NCBI GenBank assembly: GCA_016125265.1
Contig: WGMC01000030.1
Coordinates: 174,931-238,930 of the forward strand
Direction of reading: 5' to 3'
Source of the DNA: Planctomycetaceae bacterium
GTDB lineage: Bacteria; Planctomycetota; UBA1135; GCA-002686595
Length of the DNA stretch: 64,000 nt
Shown here piece after piece: positions 8,647 to 16,930 of the stretch. The stretch's first letter is position 1. Each line of letters opens with the position of its first letter. The notes beneath the pieces are model-generated. The model did no database searches. It was not told where the DNA came from and saw only the letters and a program-made list of their open reading frames with translations. Both the position numbers and the translations under genes were made by a program.

Positions 8647-10317
8647 TCAGAGCCCAAGCACGACCGTGATCCCGTTGGTCAGGTCGTAGAGGTTCGGCGC
8701 CGACAGCGTGCCGTCGAGGAAGAACGCCTGGGAGTTCAGTTCCAGACCGAGCAGTCCGCCGATGGCGGGGATCGGCAGGTCCAAGGAGAGCGGCGTTCCG
8801 ACGAACAGCGGCAGCGAAATCGTCGCGAGCAGCGGCACGCTGACGTCGATCAGGATTTCCCCGCCGATGCCCGGCAGGGGGAGGCCGCAGCCGCCGCCGA
8901 GGTCGAGCCCGTTGAGCGCGATGCCGTACCAGCACAACGCCGTCGGGTAGGCGGTGGTGTCGAAGCCGTAGGTCAGGGTTCCGCCCAGCGTCGGCGAACC
9001 GGCGGTCACGGTCAGGGTCGAAAGGCTCGGGGTGCAACCGGGCACCGACGTCACCGTGCCCACGCCGTCGACCAGGAAGATGCCCTCGACGCTGCCCACC
9101 AACTCCGCTTCGAAAACCACGAACTTGCCGTTCGAGCTCGCCTTGTAGCCGTCCTGGATGCCGCGCAGCAGGTTGATCGTCACACCGTCGACCGTGTCGA
9201 CACCCTGGCGGACCAGGAGTTCGCCGTCGCGGAAGATGCCCTTGTTGGTGGCGGCGGTCGGGTCGGTGAACTGGGCGTAGTAGATCGTGCGGCCCTGGTC
9301 GTCGATCAGGACCGGGCCGGTGCCAAAGCTCGTGTAGTTGTAGATTTCGAGGCCCGGCGCGGTCAGCGGCTGGCCCTCCTGCGCGACGAATCCGGTGCTG
9401 GACACGATCACCAGATCGCTGGCGGTGTCGCCGTCCAGCGTTCCATTGAGCGCCCAGTCGCCGTTCTCGTTGAGATCGAGACGCGTGGAGGTGCTGAGCG
9501 TGCGCCAGTTGCGGCCCGCCACGGGCGAGGGCTGCCCTTCCTGGGCCACGACGGTCGTATCGATGTACACGGCGCCGTCCACCAGCGTGTCCCCGGCCAG
9601 GTCGGCGACGAACATCAACTGCCCGGCGTTGTTGAAGGCCAGCGAGTGCGGGCCCGTTCCGAAATCCGTCACCGCCTCGGTCTGGCCGGGCAGGATGTCG
9701 CCCTCTTTGGCCACCACGGTCTCGGCGAGAAGCGCACCCAGGCCGTCGACCTCGGCCACCACGATGGCGCGGTCCACGGTGGAGGCCAGGTTGGGGTCGT
9801 CCACGCTCGCCATGATCGCGATGCGGTTCGAGCTGTTGATCTTGGTCTCGAAGAAGCCGATGTACGGCGTGCCAGCACTGAAACCTGCCGCGCCGGAAAG
9901 GGCGCCCTCCTGGATCACCAGCACGTCGTTGAAGTAGATCCCCGAGTCGTCGTTGCTGCCGACCGTGTTGTCGAGGAAGTGGTTGTAGCTAGCGTCGCCG
10001 AGGTCGTTCAGCTCGATCGAATCGAAACTCGACAGGGTTGCTCCCGCGGGGGCCAGCAAGGCGCCGCCCTCCGCGAGCACCAGCGTCAAGCCATTCGTGA
10101 CGAGGACCTGGTCCGCGTCGGTGTTGGCGTTGTCGGTGTCGGCCTCCAGGAACCACTTGCCCTGGTTGTTGATGCTGAAGTTGTCGACGCGCGTGATGAG
10201 TCCCACGCCCGCCACGGATTCGCCCTCCTTGGCCAGGGCCTTGATCTGGGCGGACGCGGAGAGGGGGAGAAGCGCTGCGGCGGCGCACGTGAGCAGATGG
10301 AGCCGGATGGGGGGCAT
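8647..10317 (-). CDS. Secreted protein with tandem NxxGxxxF repeats
   Basis: 556 residues from ATG 10317, which begins a signal peptide (MPPIRLHLLTCAAAALLPLS, cleavage after ASA). The body carries blocks of the NxxGxxAF type seen in many planctomycetal exported proteins: SINNQGKWFLEAD, SLAFNNAGQLMFVAD, LDLNENGDWALNGTL, LIDDQGRTIYYAQF and KASSNGKFVVFEAEL. Between them recurs a phrase of the form V.AQEGQP or VAKEGD. Such repeats probably form a beta-propeller-like solenoid. The last 150 residues are a hydrophobic beta-rich C-terminal domain. No catalytic motif; the role outside the cytoplasm is unknown. Confidence 0.85.
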   Translation of the reverse strand: MPPIRLHLLTCAAAALLPLSASAQIKALAKEGESVAGVGLITRVDNFSINNQGKWFLEADTDNANTDADQVLVTNGLTLVLAEGGALLAPAGATLSSFDSIELNDLGDASYNHFLDNTVGSNDDSGIYFNDVLVIQEGALSGAAGFSAGTPYIGFFETKINSSNRIAIMASVDDPNLASTVDRAIVVAEVDGLGALLAETVVAKEGDILPGQTEAVTDFGTGPHSLAFNNAGQLMFVADLAGDTLVDGAVYIDTTVVAQEGQPSPVAGRNWRTLSTSTRLDLNENGDWALNGTLDGDTASDLVIVSSTGFVAQEGQPLTAPGLEIYNYTSFGTGPVLIDDQGRTIYYAQFTDPTAATNKGIFRDGELLVRQGVDTVDGVTINLLRGIQDGYKASSNGKFVVFEAELVGSVEGIFLVDGVGTVTSVPGCTPSLSTLTVTAGSPTLGGTLTYGFDTTAYPTALCWYGIALNGLDLGGGCGLPLPGIGGEILIDVSVPLLATISLPLFVGTPLSLDLPIPAIGGLLGLELNSQAFFLDGTLSAPNLYDLTNGITVVLGL

Positions 10318-10492
10318 GTGGAACCTTTGGCAGTTCGTCGAGGGCCGCGAGGATCGCGACCGAGGGTCCGCCACCTTGGCGCACCCCGAACGATCGATTC
10401 TGCATTGGGTTCCCCGGCGCGCAACCCCGCGACCGGGGCGATCCCAGGTTTCGGGCCCGGAGGCCCCGCCCACGGGGTCGGGTTGGGCTCGC

Positions 10493-10927
10493 TTACAAAT
10501 GCTCGTGGGCCCGAACGGCCGCGCGGAACTCGGCGGACAGCGGGCGTTTGGCGCGCGCTCCGTTGTCCCAGGCCACCAGAAGTGCTCGGGCCTCGCACCA
10601 GATCGCCCCGTCCGCGAGGGAGCGCACGCGGTAGACCTGTTCGAACGACGTGGTGCCGAGGTGCACGGTGCCAAGATGCACTTCCACCCGCTGGCCGCCG
10701 CGTCCGGGGGCGACAAAACGCACCTGGCACTGGGCCAGCACGAAGGGGAAAGACCCGCTCGGCTCCAGGAGGCCGAGCGCGCGGAAGTAGACGAGCCGCG
10801 CCTCCTCCAGCAGAGTCAGGTAGACCGCGTTGTTGAGCACACCCTGGTTGTCCTCGTCCGACCAGCGTGTCGTCAGTTCGACGCGCGTGGAGAGGGTGTG
10901 GTCCTCGGGCACGAGCACCGGTTCCAA
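10493..10927 (-). CDS. Acyl-CoA thioesterase, hotdog fold (4HBT family)
   Basis: 144 residues. The motif RWSDEDNQGVLNNAVYLTLL followed by EEARLVYF is the hallmark of the 4-hydroxybenzoyl-CoA / YbgC-type thioesterases, with the conserved Asp and Asn in the first helix. It would hydrolyse acyl-CoA in the cytoplasm; the acyl group is unknown. The TTG at 10927 is chosen as start because the AAAGGAG tract at 10941-10935 sits 7 nt upstream; an in-frame GTG at 10933 overlaps the dienelactone-hydrolase stop (GTGA) but is only 1 nt from that tract. Either way the gene is translationally coupled to the gene before it. Confidence 0.85.
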   Translation of the reverse strand: MEPVLVPEDHTLSTRVELTTRWSDEDNQGVLNNAVYLTLLEEARLVYFRALGLLEPSGSFPFVLAQCQVRFVAPGRGGQRVEVHLGTVHLGTTSFEQVYRVRSLADGAIWCEARALLVAWDNGARAKRPLSAEFRAAVRAHEHL

Positions 10928-10929
10928 GG

Positions 10930-11826
10930 TCACTCTCCTTTCAGGACGCGGGCCAGGAAGGCTTGGGTTTCGCCCCAGGCGGCCTCGGCGTTGGCCTGGT
11001 CGTAGCGCGCGCTCGACGGATTGGCGAAGGCGTGCTCGGCGTCGTAGCGCAGGATGCGGTGTTCGACGCCGGCTTCTTCGAGGTTGCGCTCGAACTGGTC
11101 CACCACCTCGTTCGGGATCGACGGGTCGCGCGTTCCGAACACACCGAGCACCTCGGCGCCGATGTTCGCGAGCTTCGCGGGATCGTCGACCAGTTGGCCG
11201 TAGTAGATCACCGCACCATCCAGGCTCGGGTGGGCGATTGCGGCCTCGAGGGACCACTTGCCACCAAAACACCAGCCCATGCTGGCGATCTTTTCGGCTT
11301 GGATGCGCGGGTGGTTCCTGGCGTACCAGATGGCGGACGCGAGCTGGGCGCGCGCGAGCTCCGCATCCACCGCACCCATGGCGGCCATCGCTTCTTCGCG
11401 CGTCGTCGCCACGGTGCCCCCGTAGAGGTCGACCGCGAGCACCGCGTAGCCCTGCGCCGCAATGCGATCGGCCCAGTGTTCGATGTGCCCGTTGAGGCCC
11501 CACCACTCGTGGATCAACACGACGGCGGCAAGGGGCGGTTCGGTGCCCGGGGGCAGCGACAGGTACCCGTCGAGCGCGGCACGGGATCCCGATGCCGCGA
11601 GCGAGAATCGCGCGCCAAGCCGCGGCGGTGCCTCGTCGGCGCTCAGCTCGTGCAGCGCCGCAAACGCCGCCTCATCGAGGGCGCCGGTCCAAACCGCCTG
11701 GGCCGAAACCGACGAGGGCCCCTCCGTGGGCGCCGGCGTTGCCGTTTCCGGCTGGCCGGAGCAGCCGAGGATCAGGGCCACGAGGAGGGCGGTACCGAGC
11801 ATCGAAGTCGAGGTGGACGCTTTCAT
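10930..11826 (-). CDS. Dienelactone-hydrolase-family lipoprotein
   Basis: 298 residues with a lipoprotein signal (ALLVALILGC, Cys22), so it is exported and membrane-anchored. The alpha/beta-hydrolase domain (about 65-295) shows the family's Cys nucleophile in GWCFGG (Cys186), with Asp234 in FGTRDPS and His265 in DAEHAFANP, a complete triad. VVLIHEWWGLNGHI is the typical oxyanion-hole strand. It likely cleaves an ester or lactone in the periplasm; the true substrate is not evident. The thioesterase gene overlaps or abuts its stop codon. Start ATG 11826. Confidence 0.9.
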   Translation of the reverse strand: MKASTSTSMLGTALLVALILGCSGQPETATPAPTEGPSSVSAQAVWTGALDEAAFAALHELSADEAPPRLGARFSLAASGSRAALDGYLSLPPGTEPPLAAVVLIHEWWGLNGHIEHWADRIAAQGYAVLAVDLYGGTVATTREEAMAAMGAVDAELARAQLASAIWYARNHPRIQAEKIASMGWCFGGKWSLEAAIAHPSLDGAVIYYGQLVDDPAKLANIGAEVLGVFGTRDPSIPNEVVDQFERNLEEAGVEHRILRYDAEHAFANPSSARYDQANAEAAWGETQAFLARVLKGE

Positions 11827-11877
11827 TCCCCCGTTCTAGCCTGCGGACCCCCCGGTCCCCAACACCGCACGCCTCCC

Positions 11878-12516
11878 ATGCACATTCCGATCGGTGACCA
11901 CCCTCTGCTCGAACTGGCCGTCGTGCGCGCCGTGTTGCCGACGCCCCTCGGTGGGTTGACGAGCTCGCCCGCCCTGCTCGCATCCTTGGTCGCCGGTGCG
12001 CCGTCGCCGTTCGCCGAAGGCGCGGAGGAGCGCGAAGCGGTGCGCCAGGCCGTGCGCGCCCTGTTGCGGGTGGGTGGGTACAAGCCGACCGGACGCGGCA
12101 AACCCGCTTCGGAGTACCTGGTCGGCCGCGCCGCGGAATTGGGCGCGGTGCCGTCGATCAATCCCGCGGTGGACGCGTGCAATGGCGCGTCCTTGGCGTC
12201 GGGGCTGCCGATCAGCGTCGTCGATGCGGGACGTTTGGTGGGCGAACTCGTCGTGCGGTTTGGAGCCGAGGGCGAGAGCTACGTCTTCAACGCGTCGGGT
12301 CACTCGATTGATCTGGCTGGCCTGCCCGTTTTGTGCGACGAGGTTGGGCCCGCGGCGAACGCGGTGAAGGATTCGGAGCGCACCAAGACCCGCGCGGAAA
12401 CGCGCCGCATGCTCGCCGTCGTGTGGGGCACCCAAGCGCTCCCGGGCCGCGCCGCCGTCGCAGGCGCCCATTTCGCGGACCTCCTGCGCCTGGTGGGCGC
12501 TGAAATCGATTCCTGA
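11878..12516 (+). CDS. Stand-alone B3/B4 domain protein (Phe-tRNA synthetase beta-like editing domain)
   Basis: 212 residues from ATG 11878. SINPAVDACNGASLASGLPI and the segment GYKPTGRGKPASEYLV match the B3/B4 domain, which in phenylalanyl-tRNA synthetase hydrolyses mischarged Tyr-tRNA. Free-standing B3/B4 proteins are common, and a trans-editing or tRNA-deacylase role is plausible but not shown by sequence. The gene is monocistronic, divergent from the dienelactone hydrolase 51 bp away, and is followed 28 bp after its stop by a palindromic repeat element. Confidence 0.82.
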   Translation: MHIPIGDHPLLELAVVRAVLPTPLGGLTSSPALLASLVAGAPSPFAEGAEEREAVRQAVRALLRVGGYKPTGRGKPASEYLVGRAAELGAVPSINPAVDACNGASLASGLPISVVDAGRLVGELVVRFGAEGESYVFNASGHSIDLAGLPVLCDEVGPAANAVKDSERTKTRAETRRMLAVVWGTQALPGRAAVAGAHFADLLRLVGAEIDS

Positions 12517-12543
12517 TCGGATCGCGCACCCGCGCCCCCATCC

Positions 12544-12955
12544 ATGGAGCGGGCCTTCAGCCCTTGCTCCCTGCCCCCCCAAACCTGGGGCGTTGCCCCA
12601 GGCTACGATCGTTCGGGGCGTTGCCCCTCCCGGACACACGCGCGGCAACGACGAAGGAGCGCGCCGGCGCGTTTGGCGTCGCGCGCGCTTGCCATGCGCA
12701 CTCGCGAGCGCCAACGGCGCGATTCCATCGTAGCCTGGGGCAACGCCCCAGGTAGGTCAGGATAGGGAAGCAAGGGCTGAAGGCCCGCCCCATGGGTTGT
12801 CGAACACACGCGCGGGGAAGCGCGCCCCAGCGGGTTTGGCAGCGCGCGCACTCACAAGCGTCACTCGCGAGCGCCAACGGCGCGATGCCTCAGTAGCCTG
12901 GGGCAACGCCCCAGGTAGGTCAGGATAGGGAAGCAAGGGCTGAAGGCCCGCTCCA
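12544..12955. repeat. Structured dispersed repeat, copy A
   Basis: The left end ATGGAGCGGGCCTTCAGCCC at 12544 is mirrored by right ends GGGCTGAAGGCCCGCCCCAT (to 12793) and GGGCTGAAGGCCCGCTCC (to 12955). Inside each end lies the palindrome CCTGGGGC-GTT-GCCCCAGG or its complement. The right half (from TAGCCTGGGG to the end) occurs twice, at 12731 and 12894, a 163-bp direct repeat. Related copies occur at 26187, 32384 and 63465. The copy fills most of the gap between two plus-strand genes; the rest of the gap (12956-13113) holds no recognised feature. Short ORFs beginning MERAFSP or MGRAFSP here are artefacts of the repeat. Confidence 0.9.
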
Positions 12956-13113
12956 ACGCCTTGACCCACCTCGGGGGCGCCCGACGGGCTGAGTCGGCCA
13001 CGCTCACCGGACGCAATGCGATGCAGTTGAACCCACGACGAGGAGATGCGTTGAGGAACGCGATGGACTCACACGATTCCCCGGTTCGCGGAGGCGCGAG
13101 CGACCGTTCGTGC

Positions 13114-14121
13114 ATGGCCGGTCGCGCGATACGTGCGCTGGCCTTCGCGTTCGCGCTCCTGTTCGTTGCAGTGTCCGCCGGTGGCGATGGGCACTCGTCC
13201 CAAGGGGAGCGCAGACAAGAATTGCCCGTCGAGTCCAATGGCGTCTCGTTCGATGTGCTGGGTGTCGAGCACTTCCCAAAGCGCTACTTCGGACTCGCGC
13301 TTCGGGAAGCTGGCACGTCTGGCGCAGAGATCCGTGCGCTCGACGGCCGCCTCCCTTGCGGGGCGCTCATCTGCGGGCAACTCGTGCGCAAGGATGAGTT
13401 CCACCTCAAGCACCTTGCCCCCGGCGACTACGAGGTGGTCTTGCTCACACCGTCGGAGCTTCGTTTTCCTCTCGGCACGGTCACGGTGGGGCTCGACTCG
13501 GGTCGATCCCACGATTTCCAGCCGGACTTCGGCCCGCTCGAGCGACGTGTGGAGGCCATCGTTCCCGGAAGCCCCGATTCGACCGATTTTGCGGTGCGGA
13601 CTTGGGCGGACGGCAAACCGTCCTCGCAGTGGCTGCACGTGGACCCCACGTGGGGGCCCACGGGGCGCGGTCCCCCGGGATCGGGGAACCATCTGCGCCT
13701 GCTGGCGCTTCCCGGAAGTGTTCTCGAAGTGGAGCTCTCTCTGCCCGGCTGTGCCCCGGCGCGGTTCGGATTCGACGCGCCGTCGATGACGTCCTACCTG
13801 TCACTCGCGCCCACGGTGCAGGTGGAGCTGGACGTGTTGCCTGTCTTCCCGAAGCGGTTCCGCACACCTCCGAAGGTCGCGATCGTCAGCTCGGAAATGA
13901 TCAACAACCAGCGGACGGATTACGTGCTCCCCCTCCTTCACGGCAACTGGGTGAGGCGTGAGTCGGAGCGGCACTGGGCGACCTCAGCCATCGGTCCGCC
14001 CCCGTACAGCGCCGTTTGGCTTACCGGCGTTCGCGACGAATCGGTCGTCGTCCTCCCCGTTCCGCCCAACAGAACGGGAAGCGCAGTCCTCCACCTCACG
14101 CTACCGGATTGCCTCCGGTAG
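13114..14121 (+). CDS. Secreted protein of unknown function
   Basis: 335 residues from ATG 13114, chosen because it begins a signal peptide (MAGRAIRALAFAFALLFVAV); the open frame extends upstream without coding character. The mature part is beta-rich, with a block at about residues 70-105 (FHLKHLAPGDYEVVLLTP) like the carboxypeptidase-regulatory / transthyretin-like fold common in planctomycetal exported proteins. No catalytic motif, no recognised family. It ends inside a hairpin shared with the convergent glutathione peroxidase gene. Confidence 0.7.
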   Translation: MAGRAIRALAFAFALLFVAVSAGGDGHSSQGERRQELPVESNGVSFDVLGVEHFPKRYFGLALREAGTSGAEIRALDGRLPCGALICGQLVRKDEFHLKHLAPGDYEVVLLTPSELRFPLGTVTVGLDSGRSHDFQPDFGPLERRVEAIVPGSPDSTDFAVRTWADGKPSSQWLHVDPTWGPTGRGPPGSGNHLRLLALPGSVLEVELSLPGCAPARFGFDAPSMTSYLSLAPTVQVELDVLPVFPKRFRTPPKVAIVSSEMINNQRTDYVLPLLHGNWVRRESERHWATSAIGPPPYSAVWLTGVRDESVVVLPVPPNRTGSAVLHLTLPDCLR

Positions 14122-14125
14122 CGTG
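14097..14125. terminator. Hairpin terminator between convergent genes
   Basis: A perfect 12-bp stem CACGCTACCGGA / TCCGGTAGCGTG with loop TTGCC overlaps the stop codon of the upstream plus-strand gene and ends 9 bp before the stop of the minus-strand gene. Confidence 0.65.
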
Positions 14126-14133
14126 GGAGCCTG

Positions 14134-14730
14134 TCAACCCGCCAACGCGTCGTCGATCGCCTTGCGCAGGGCCGGGTCGGTCGGGGCGGTCCGCGAGTCG
14201 AAGAACGCCAATACGCGCCCGTCCTTCGCGATCAGGTATTTGCCGAAGTTCCAACCGGGCAGCGAGCCCGTCGCCGCGCCCAAGTGCGTGTACAGCGGCG
14301 ATTGGCCCTCGCCCGGCTTCGTCTGCACCTTGGCGAACATGGGGAACGTCACCGCGTAGCGCGAGTCGCAGAAGTTCGCGATCTCTTCCGGAGTGCCCGG
14401 CTCTTGACCACCGAAGTCGTTGCTGGGGAAACCGAGTACCGTGAAACCCTTGGGCTCGAGTTCCTCGTAGAGCTTCTGCAGGCCCTCGTACTGTGGCGTA
14501 AGCCCGCACTTGCTGGCCACGTTGACGACAAGGGACACACGGCCCTGGTACTCCTTCAGCGGAGCGGGTCCGCCGAGCAGCTTCTCGGTCTCGAAGTCGT
14601 AGAAGGACATGGTTTTGGCCTCGGCGGTGGTGGGTACTTCGCGTCCGGCGAACATGCCACAGGAGGAGAGCACCGCGGTGACGGCGGCCCCGGCGGCGAG
14701 GCGCAGACGTTTCGAAAAGTTGGGCGACAT
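14134..14730 (-). CDS. Glutathione-peroxidase-family lipoprotein
   Basis: 198 residues. The signal ends in a lipobox (AVLSSC, Cys24), so the enzyme is predicted to be membrane-anchored outside the cytoplasm. The thioredoxin-fold peroxidase domain shows Cys75 in NVASKCGLTPQY, the family block LGFPSNDFGGQEPG and Trp160 in PGWNFGKYLI, i.e. the Cys/Gln/Trp site of GPx proteins, with ordinary cysteine rather than selenocysteine. It reduces peroxides, probably with thioredoxin-like donors. It starts 11 bp after the sigma-factor stop and is likely part of that transcript. Confidence 0.92.
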   Translation of the reverse strand: MSPNFSKRLRLAAGAAVTAVLSSCGMFAGREVPTTAEAKTMSFYDFETEKLLGGPAPLKEYQGRVSLVVNVASKCGLTPQYEGLQKLYEELEPKGFTVLGFPSNDFGGQEPGTPEEIANFCDSRYAVTFPMFAKVQTKPGEGQSPLYTHLGAATGSLPGWNFGKYLIAKDGRVLAFFDSRTAPTDPALRKAIDDALAG

Positions 14731-14741
14731 GGGTTCGATCC

Positions 14742-15479
14742 TCAAGTAGTTCCGCGCCGGGCAGCGCTGGAAGCGCGCGCGAGCAGTTCGCGCACGCGCA
14801 GCAGCCCCCGCCGCGCATGGGTTTTCACGGTGCCGAGTGGCAGGGACAGCTTGGCCGAGATTTCGATGTGCGTGAGGCCCTCGCCAAAGGCCAGTTCGAG
14901 CACCTCGCGCTGCTCCGGCCGCAGTTCTTGCAGCGCGGCGCGCGCGACGGCGGCCTCGTCGTCGGTGGCGATGCGCTCGTCGAAGGGTTCCTCCTTCGAC
15001 GGCAAGCTCTCGTGCACTTCCTCGGGTGTCCCGCGCGCTTGCGCGCGACGACGGCGGTCGATGGCCCGGCGCCGCGCGATCATGGTCACGAAGGCGGCCT
15101 CGGATGCGACGTTGGGGTCGAATCGGGCCGCGCTCTTCCAGAGGTCGATGAAGATCTCCTGGGCGGCGTCCTCCGCGTCCGCCGGTGTAAGTGCCATGCG
15201 GCGCGCGATCGACCAGACGAGGGAGCCGTAGACGGTCACACACTCCGCCACGGCCGTTTCGTCCCCCGCGGCGACCCGCGGCAGGAGGTCCGGCCGGACC
15301 GGACTCGCGGAAACGGACCTCAGGCCAGCGACCCTGGAGTCGGCCGGCCGTTGGGCGGCGTCGGTGCGGGCAGTGGGGTCCACGGGGGTCCGGGCCGGGC
15401 CCAGGGGGGAGCGAGCGCCCGAGTCTGGGAGCCTACCCGCGCCGGGTGGAGGGCCAAGCATCTGGAGTTGGGCGGGCAT
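14742..15479 (-). CDS. ECF-type RNA polymerase sigma factor (SigK-like)
   Basis: 245 residues from ATG 15479 (an in-frame TTG at 15494 is also possible). Region 2 lies at about 62-145 (DAEDAAQEIFIDLWKSAARF, then MIARRRAIDRRRR) and region 4 at about 180-235 (LRPEQREVLELAFGEGLTHI, LGTVKTHARRGLLRVRELL). The first 55 residues are Pro/Ala-rich and not part of the fold, so a start further in cannot be excluded. An RskA-type anti-sigma gene lies 114 bp upstream and a peroxidase gene 11 bp downstream, suggesting a stress regulon. Confidence 0.9.
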   Translation of the reverse strand: MPAQLQMLGPPPGAGRLPDSGARSPLGPARTPVDPTARTDAAQRPADSRVAGLRSVSASPVRPDLLPRVAAGDETAVAECVTVYGSLVWSIARRMALTPADAEDAAQEIFIDLWKSAARFDPNVASEAAFVTMIARRRAIDRRRRAQARGTPEEVHESLPSKEEPFDERIATDDEAAVARAALQELRPEQREVLELAFGEGLTHIEISAKLSLPLGTVKTHARRGLLRVRELLARASSAARRGTT

Positions 15480-15593
15480 GGGGGGGCGGACCAAACGTCC
15501 AAGAAAAAATCTGGATCATCCCGGGTTCGGTTTCCACCCCCGAAGCGATGCGGAGCGTGGAAAGGGTCGGAACTGGGAGCCCGAACCGACCCA

Positions 15594-16745
15594 TCAGCGC
15601 GCTGCCAGGAGGAGGAGGTGCTCCCGATCGCTCACGACCACGCCACCGGCCCGCTCCAGGGTCACGGCGAACGCCGTTGCGTCCCGGATGTCGAGCTTGG
15701 CGTCGATGGGCACCACCACCGGGCGGCTGGGGTCCGCCACGTCGAAGACACCCCCGTCCACGGGCCGGGCCGCGTCCCGGGTGCCGTCGAAGATCCACAG
15801 TTGGTACTGCTGCTCGTCCGCGCGGTTGGCGGGCAGGCCCTGGAAGGTCATGTACCCCTCCTGGCGCGACGGGCTCCAGACCACGTCCCCGCGGACCACC
15901 GCGGTGGCCACGAGGGGGTCCTCGGTCGTCGACCAATCGACGCGGACCAGGTCGGGAGCCTCGCCGAGCAGGCGCTCGCGCAGTGCCGCCGGATCGACGT
16001 CGCCGAGCAGCTCGTTCAGGGCCTCGATCTCGACGAGGAGTTCGTCCTCGCGGGCCGCGAACGACGCCCGCAGCTCCGCGAGCTGCACGTCGAACGCCGC
16101 CGCCAGCTCACTTTCCCGGGCGGCCAACCGCTCCGCTGCGTCCTGGGCGGCGCGGTCGAGATCCGAACGGTGCACGGCCTCCAGCCGGGCCAGTTCGTTG
16201 CGCAGCAGGGCCTCGGCCTCCCGGGCCTGGTCGCGGAGCAGCGCCAGGTCGGCGGCCAAGTTTTCCGAGCGCCGCAGTGCCTCGTCCCGGCCCGCCTCCG
16301 CGGCCACACGGCCGTCGCGCTCGAGCCGCAGGTCGGTCAGCTCTTCCCGCTGCGTCCAAAGGACAAAGGCGAGGCCCGCCGCCGCCGCCCAGCCCACGAC
16401 GGCGATCCAGGTGGCCCGCCGCGGGCCCCGGACCGGGGGCAGTGCACTGCCGTTGCCCGCGGCCTTCGGGCCGAGCGCCGCCAGCCCCGCGCTCGAAATC
16501 TTCGCGGCCAGGTGCGCGGGAAGCGGCTCGGCGCGCGCGGGCAGCAGGGCAAGAGTCAGCGCCGCGGCGGCGCGTTCCGGCCCACCCGGGCCGCCGTAGG
16601 CCCCCGGGGTATCGTCCCCGAGGGCCTCGAGCAGTCCGTCGAGCTCCGCCTGTTGAGCGGGCTCGAGCGGCCCGCACGCGGCGTCGCTCAGCAGCTCGTC
16701 GAGACGCTGCTCCTGGCGCGGGTCGAGGGCGTTCACAGCCACCAT
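15594..16745 (-). CDS. Membrane anti-sigma factor, RskA family
   Basis: 383 residues from ATG 16745. Layout: cytoplasmic anti-sigma-like N-terminus (1-105) starting with a helix that resembles the zinc-less ASD fold, one membrane helix (about 111-130, WIAVVGWAAAAGLAFVLW), a long charged coiled coil (about 131-255), and an RskA C-terminal domain outside the cytoplasm (about 265-383: VVWSPSRQEGYMTFQGLP, QYQLWIFDG, GGVFDV). It should hold the neighbouring sigma factor inactive until the outer domain is cleaved. The coiled coil is unusually long for the family. Confidence 0.88.
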   Translation of the reverse strand: MVAVNALDPRQEQRLDELLSDAACGPLEPAQQAELDGLLEALGDDTPGAYGGPGGPERAAAALTLALLPARAEPLPAHLAAKISSAGLAALGPKAAGNGSALPPVRGPRRATWIAVVGWAAAAGLAFVLWTQREELTDLRLERDGRVAAEAGRDEALRRSENLAADLALLRDQAREAEALLRNELARLEAVHRSDLDRAAQDAAERLAARESELAAAFDVQLAELRASFAAREDELLVEIEALNELLGDVDPAALRERLLGEAPDLVRVDWSTTEDPLVATAVVRGDVVWSPSRQEGYMTFQGLPANRADEQQYQLWIFDGTRDAARPVDGGVFDVADPSRPVVVPIDAKLDIRDATAFAVTLERAGGVVVSDREHLLLLAAR

Positions 16746-16844
16746 CCTAGGCCGGTCCGGCACCCAGGGAGCCGGGCCAGATCCTCCGGGAGGGGAGCCT
16801 GGGAATGGTCCCAAGGGCCCCGGGCGGCCAGGGCCGCTCCCCAT

Positions 16845-16862
16845 GGCCCGCCGAGGCGGGCC
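16845..16862 (-). terminator. Possible terminator of the FAS1 gene
   Basis: GGCCCGCC-GA-GGCGGGCC, a GC-only inverted repeat starting 69 nt past the FAS1 stop. The loop is too tight for the full stem and there is no T tract, so this is tentative. Confidence 0.3.
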
Positions 16863-16930
16863 GAGGACGATTGGGGGAGAGGGTGCGGCATGGTGTGGAG
16901 CCCTTGGGCTTGGATCGCCTGTGCCCGCGA

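Noticed and set aside
8638..10836. 732-residue plus-strand ORF
   Set aside because: Antisense to the NxxGxxxF-repeat gene and the thioesterase.
12544..12955. Small ORFs beginning MERAFSP, MGRAFSP or MALASD in repeat copies
   Set aside because: They occur on several frames of the same palindromic repeat in all four copies; this is repeat sequence, not genes.
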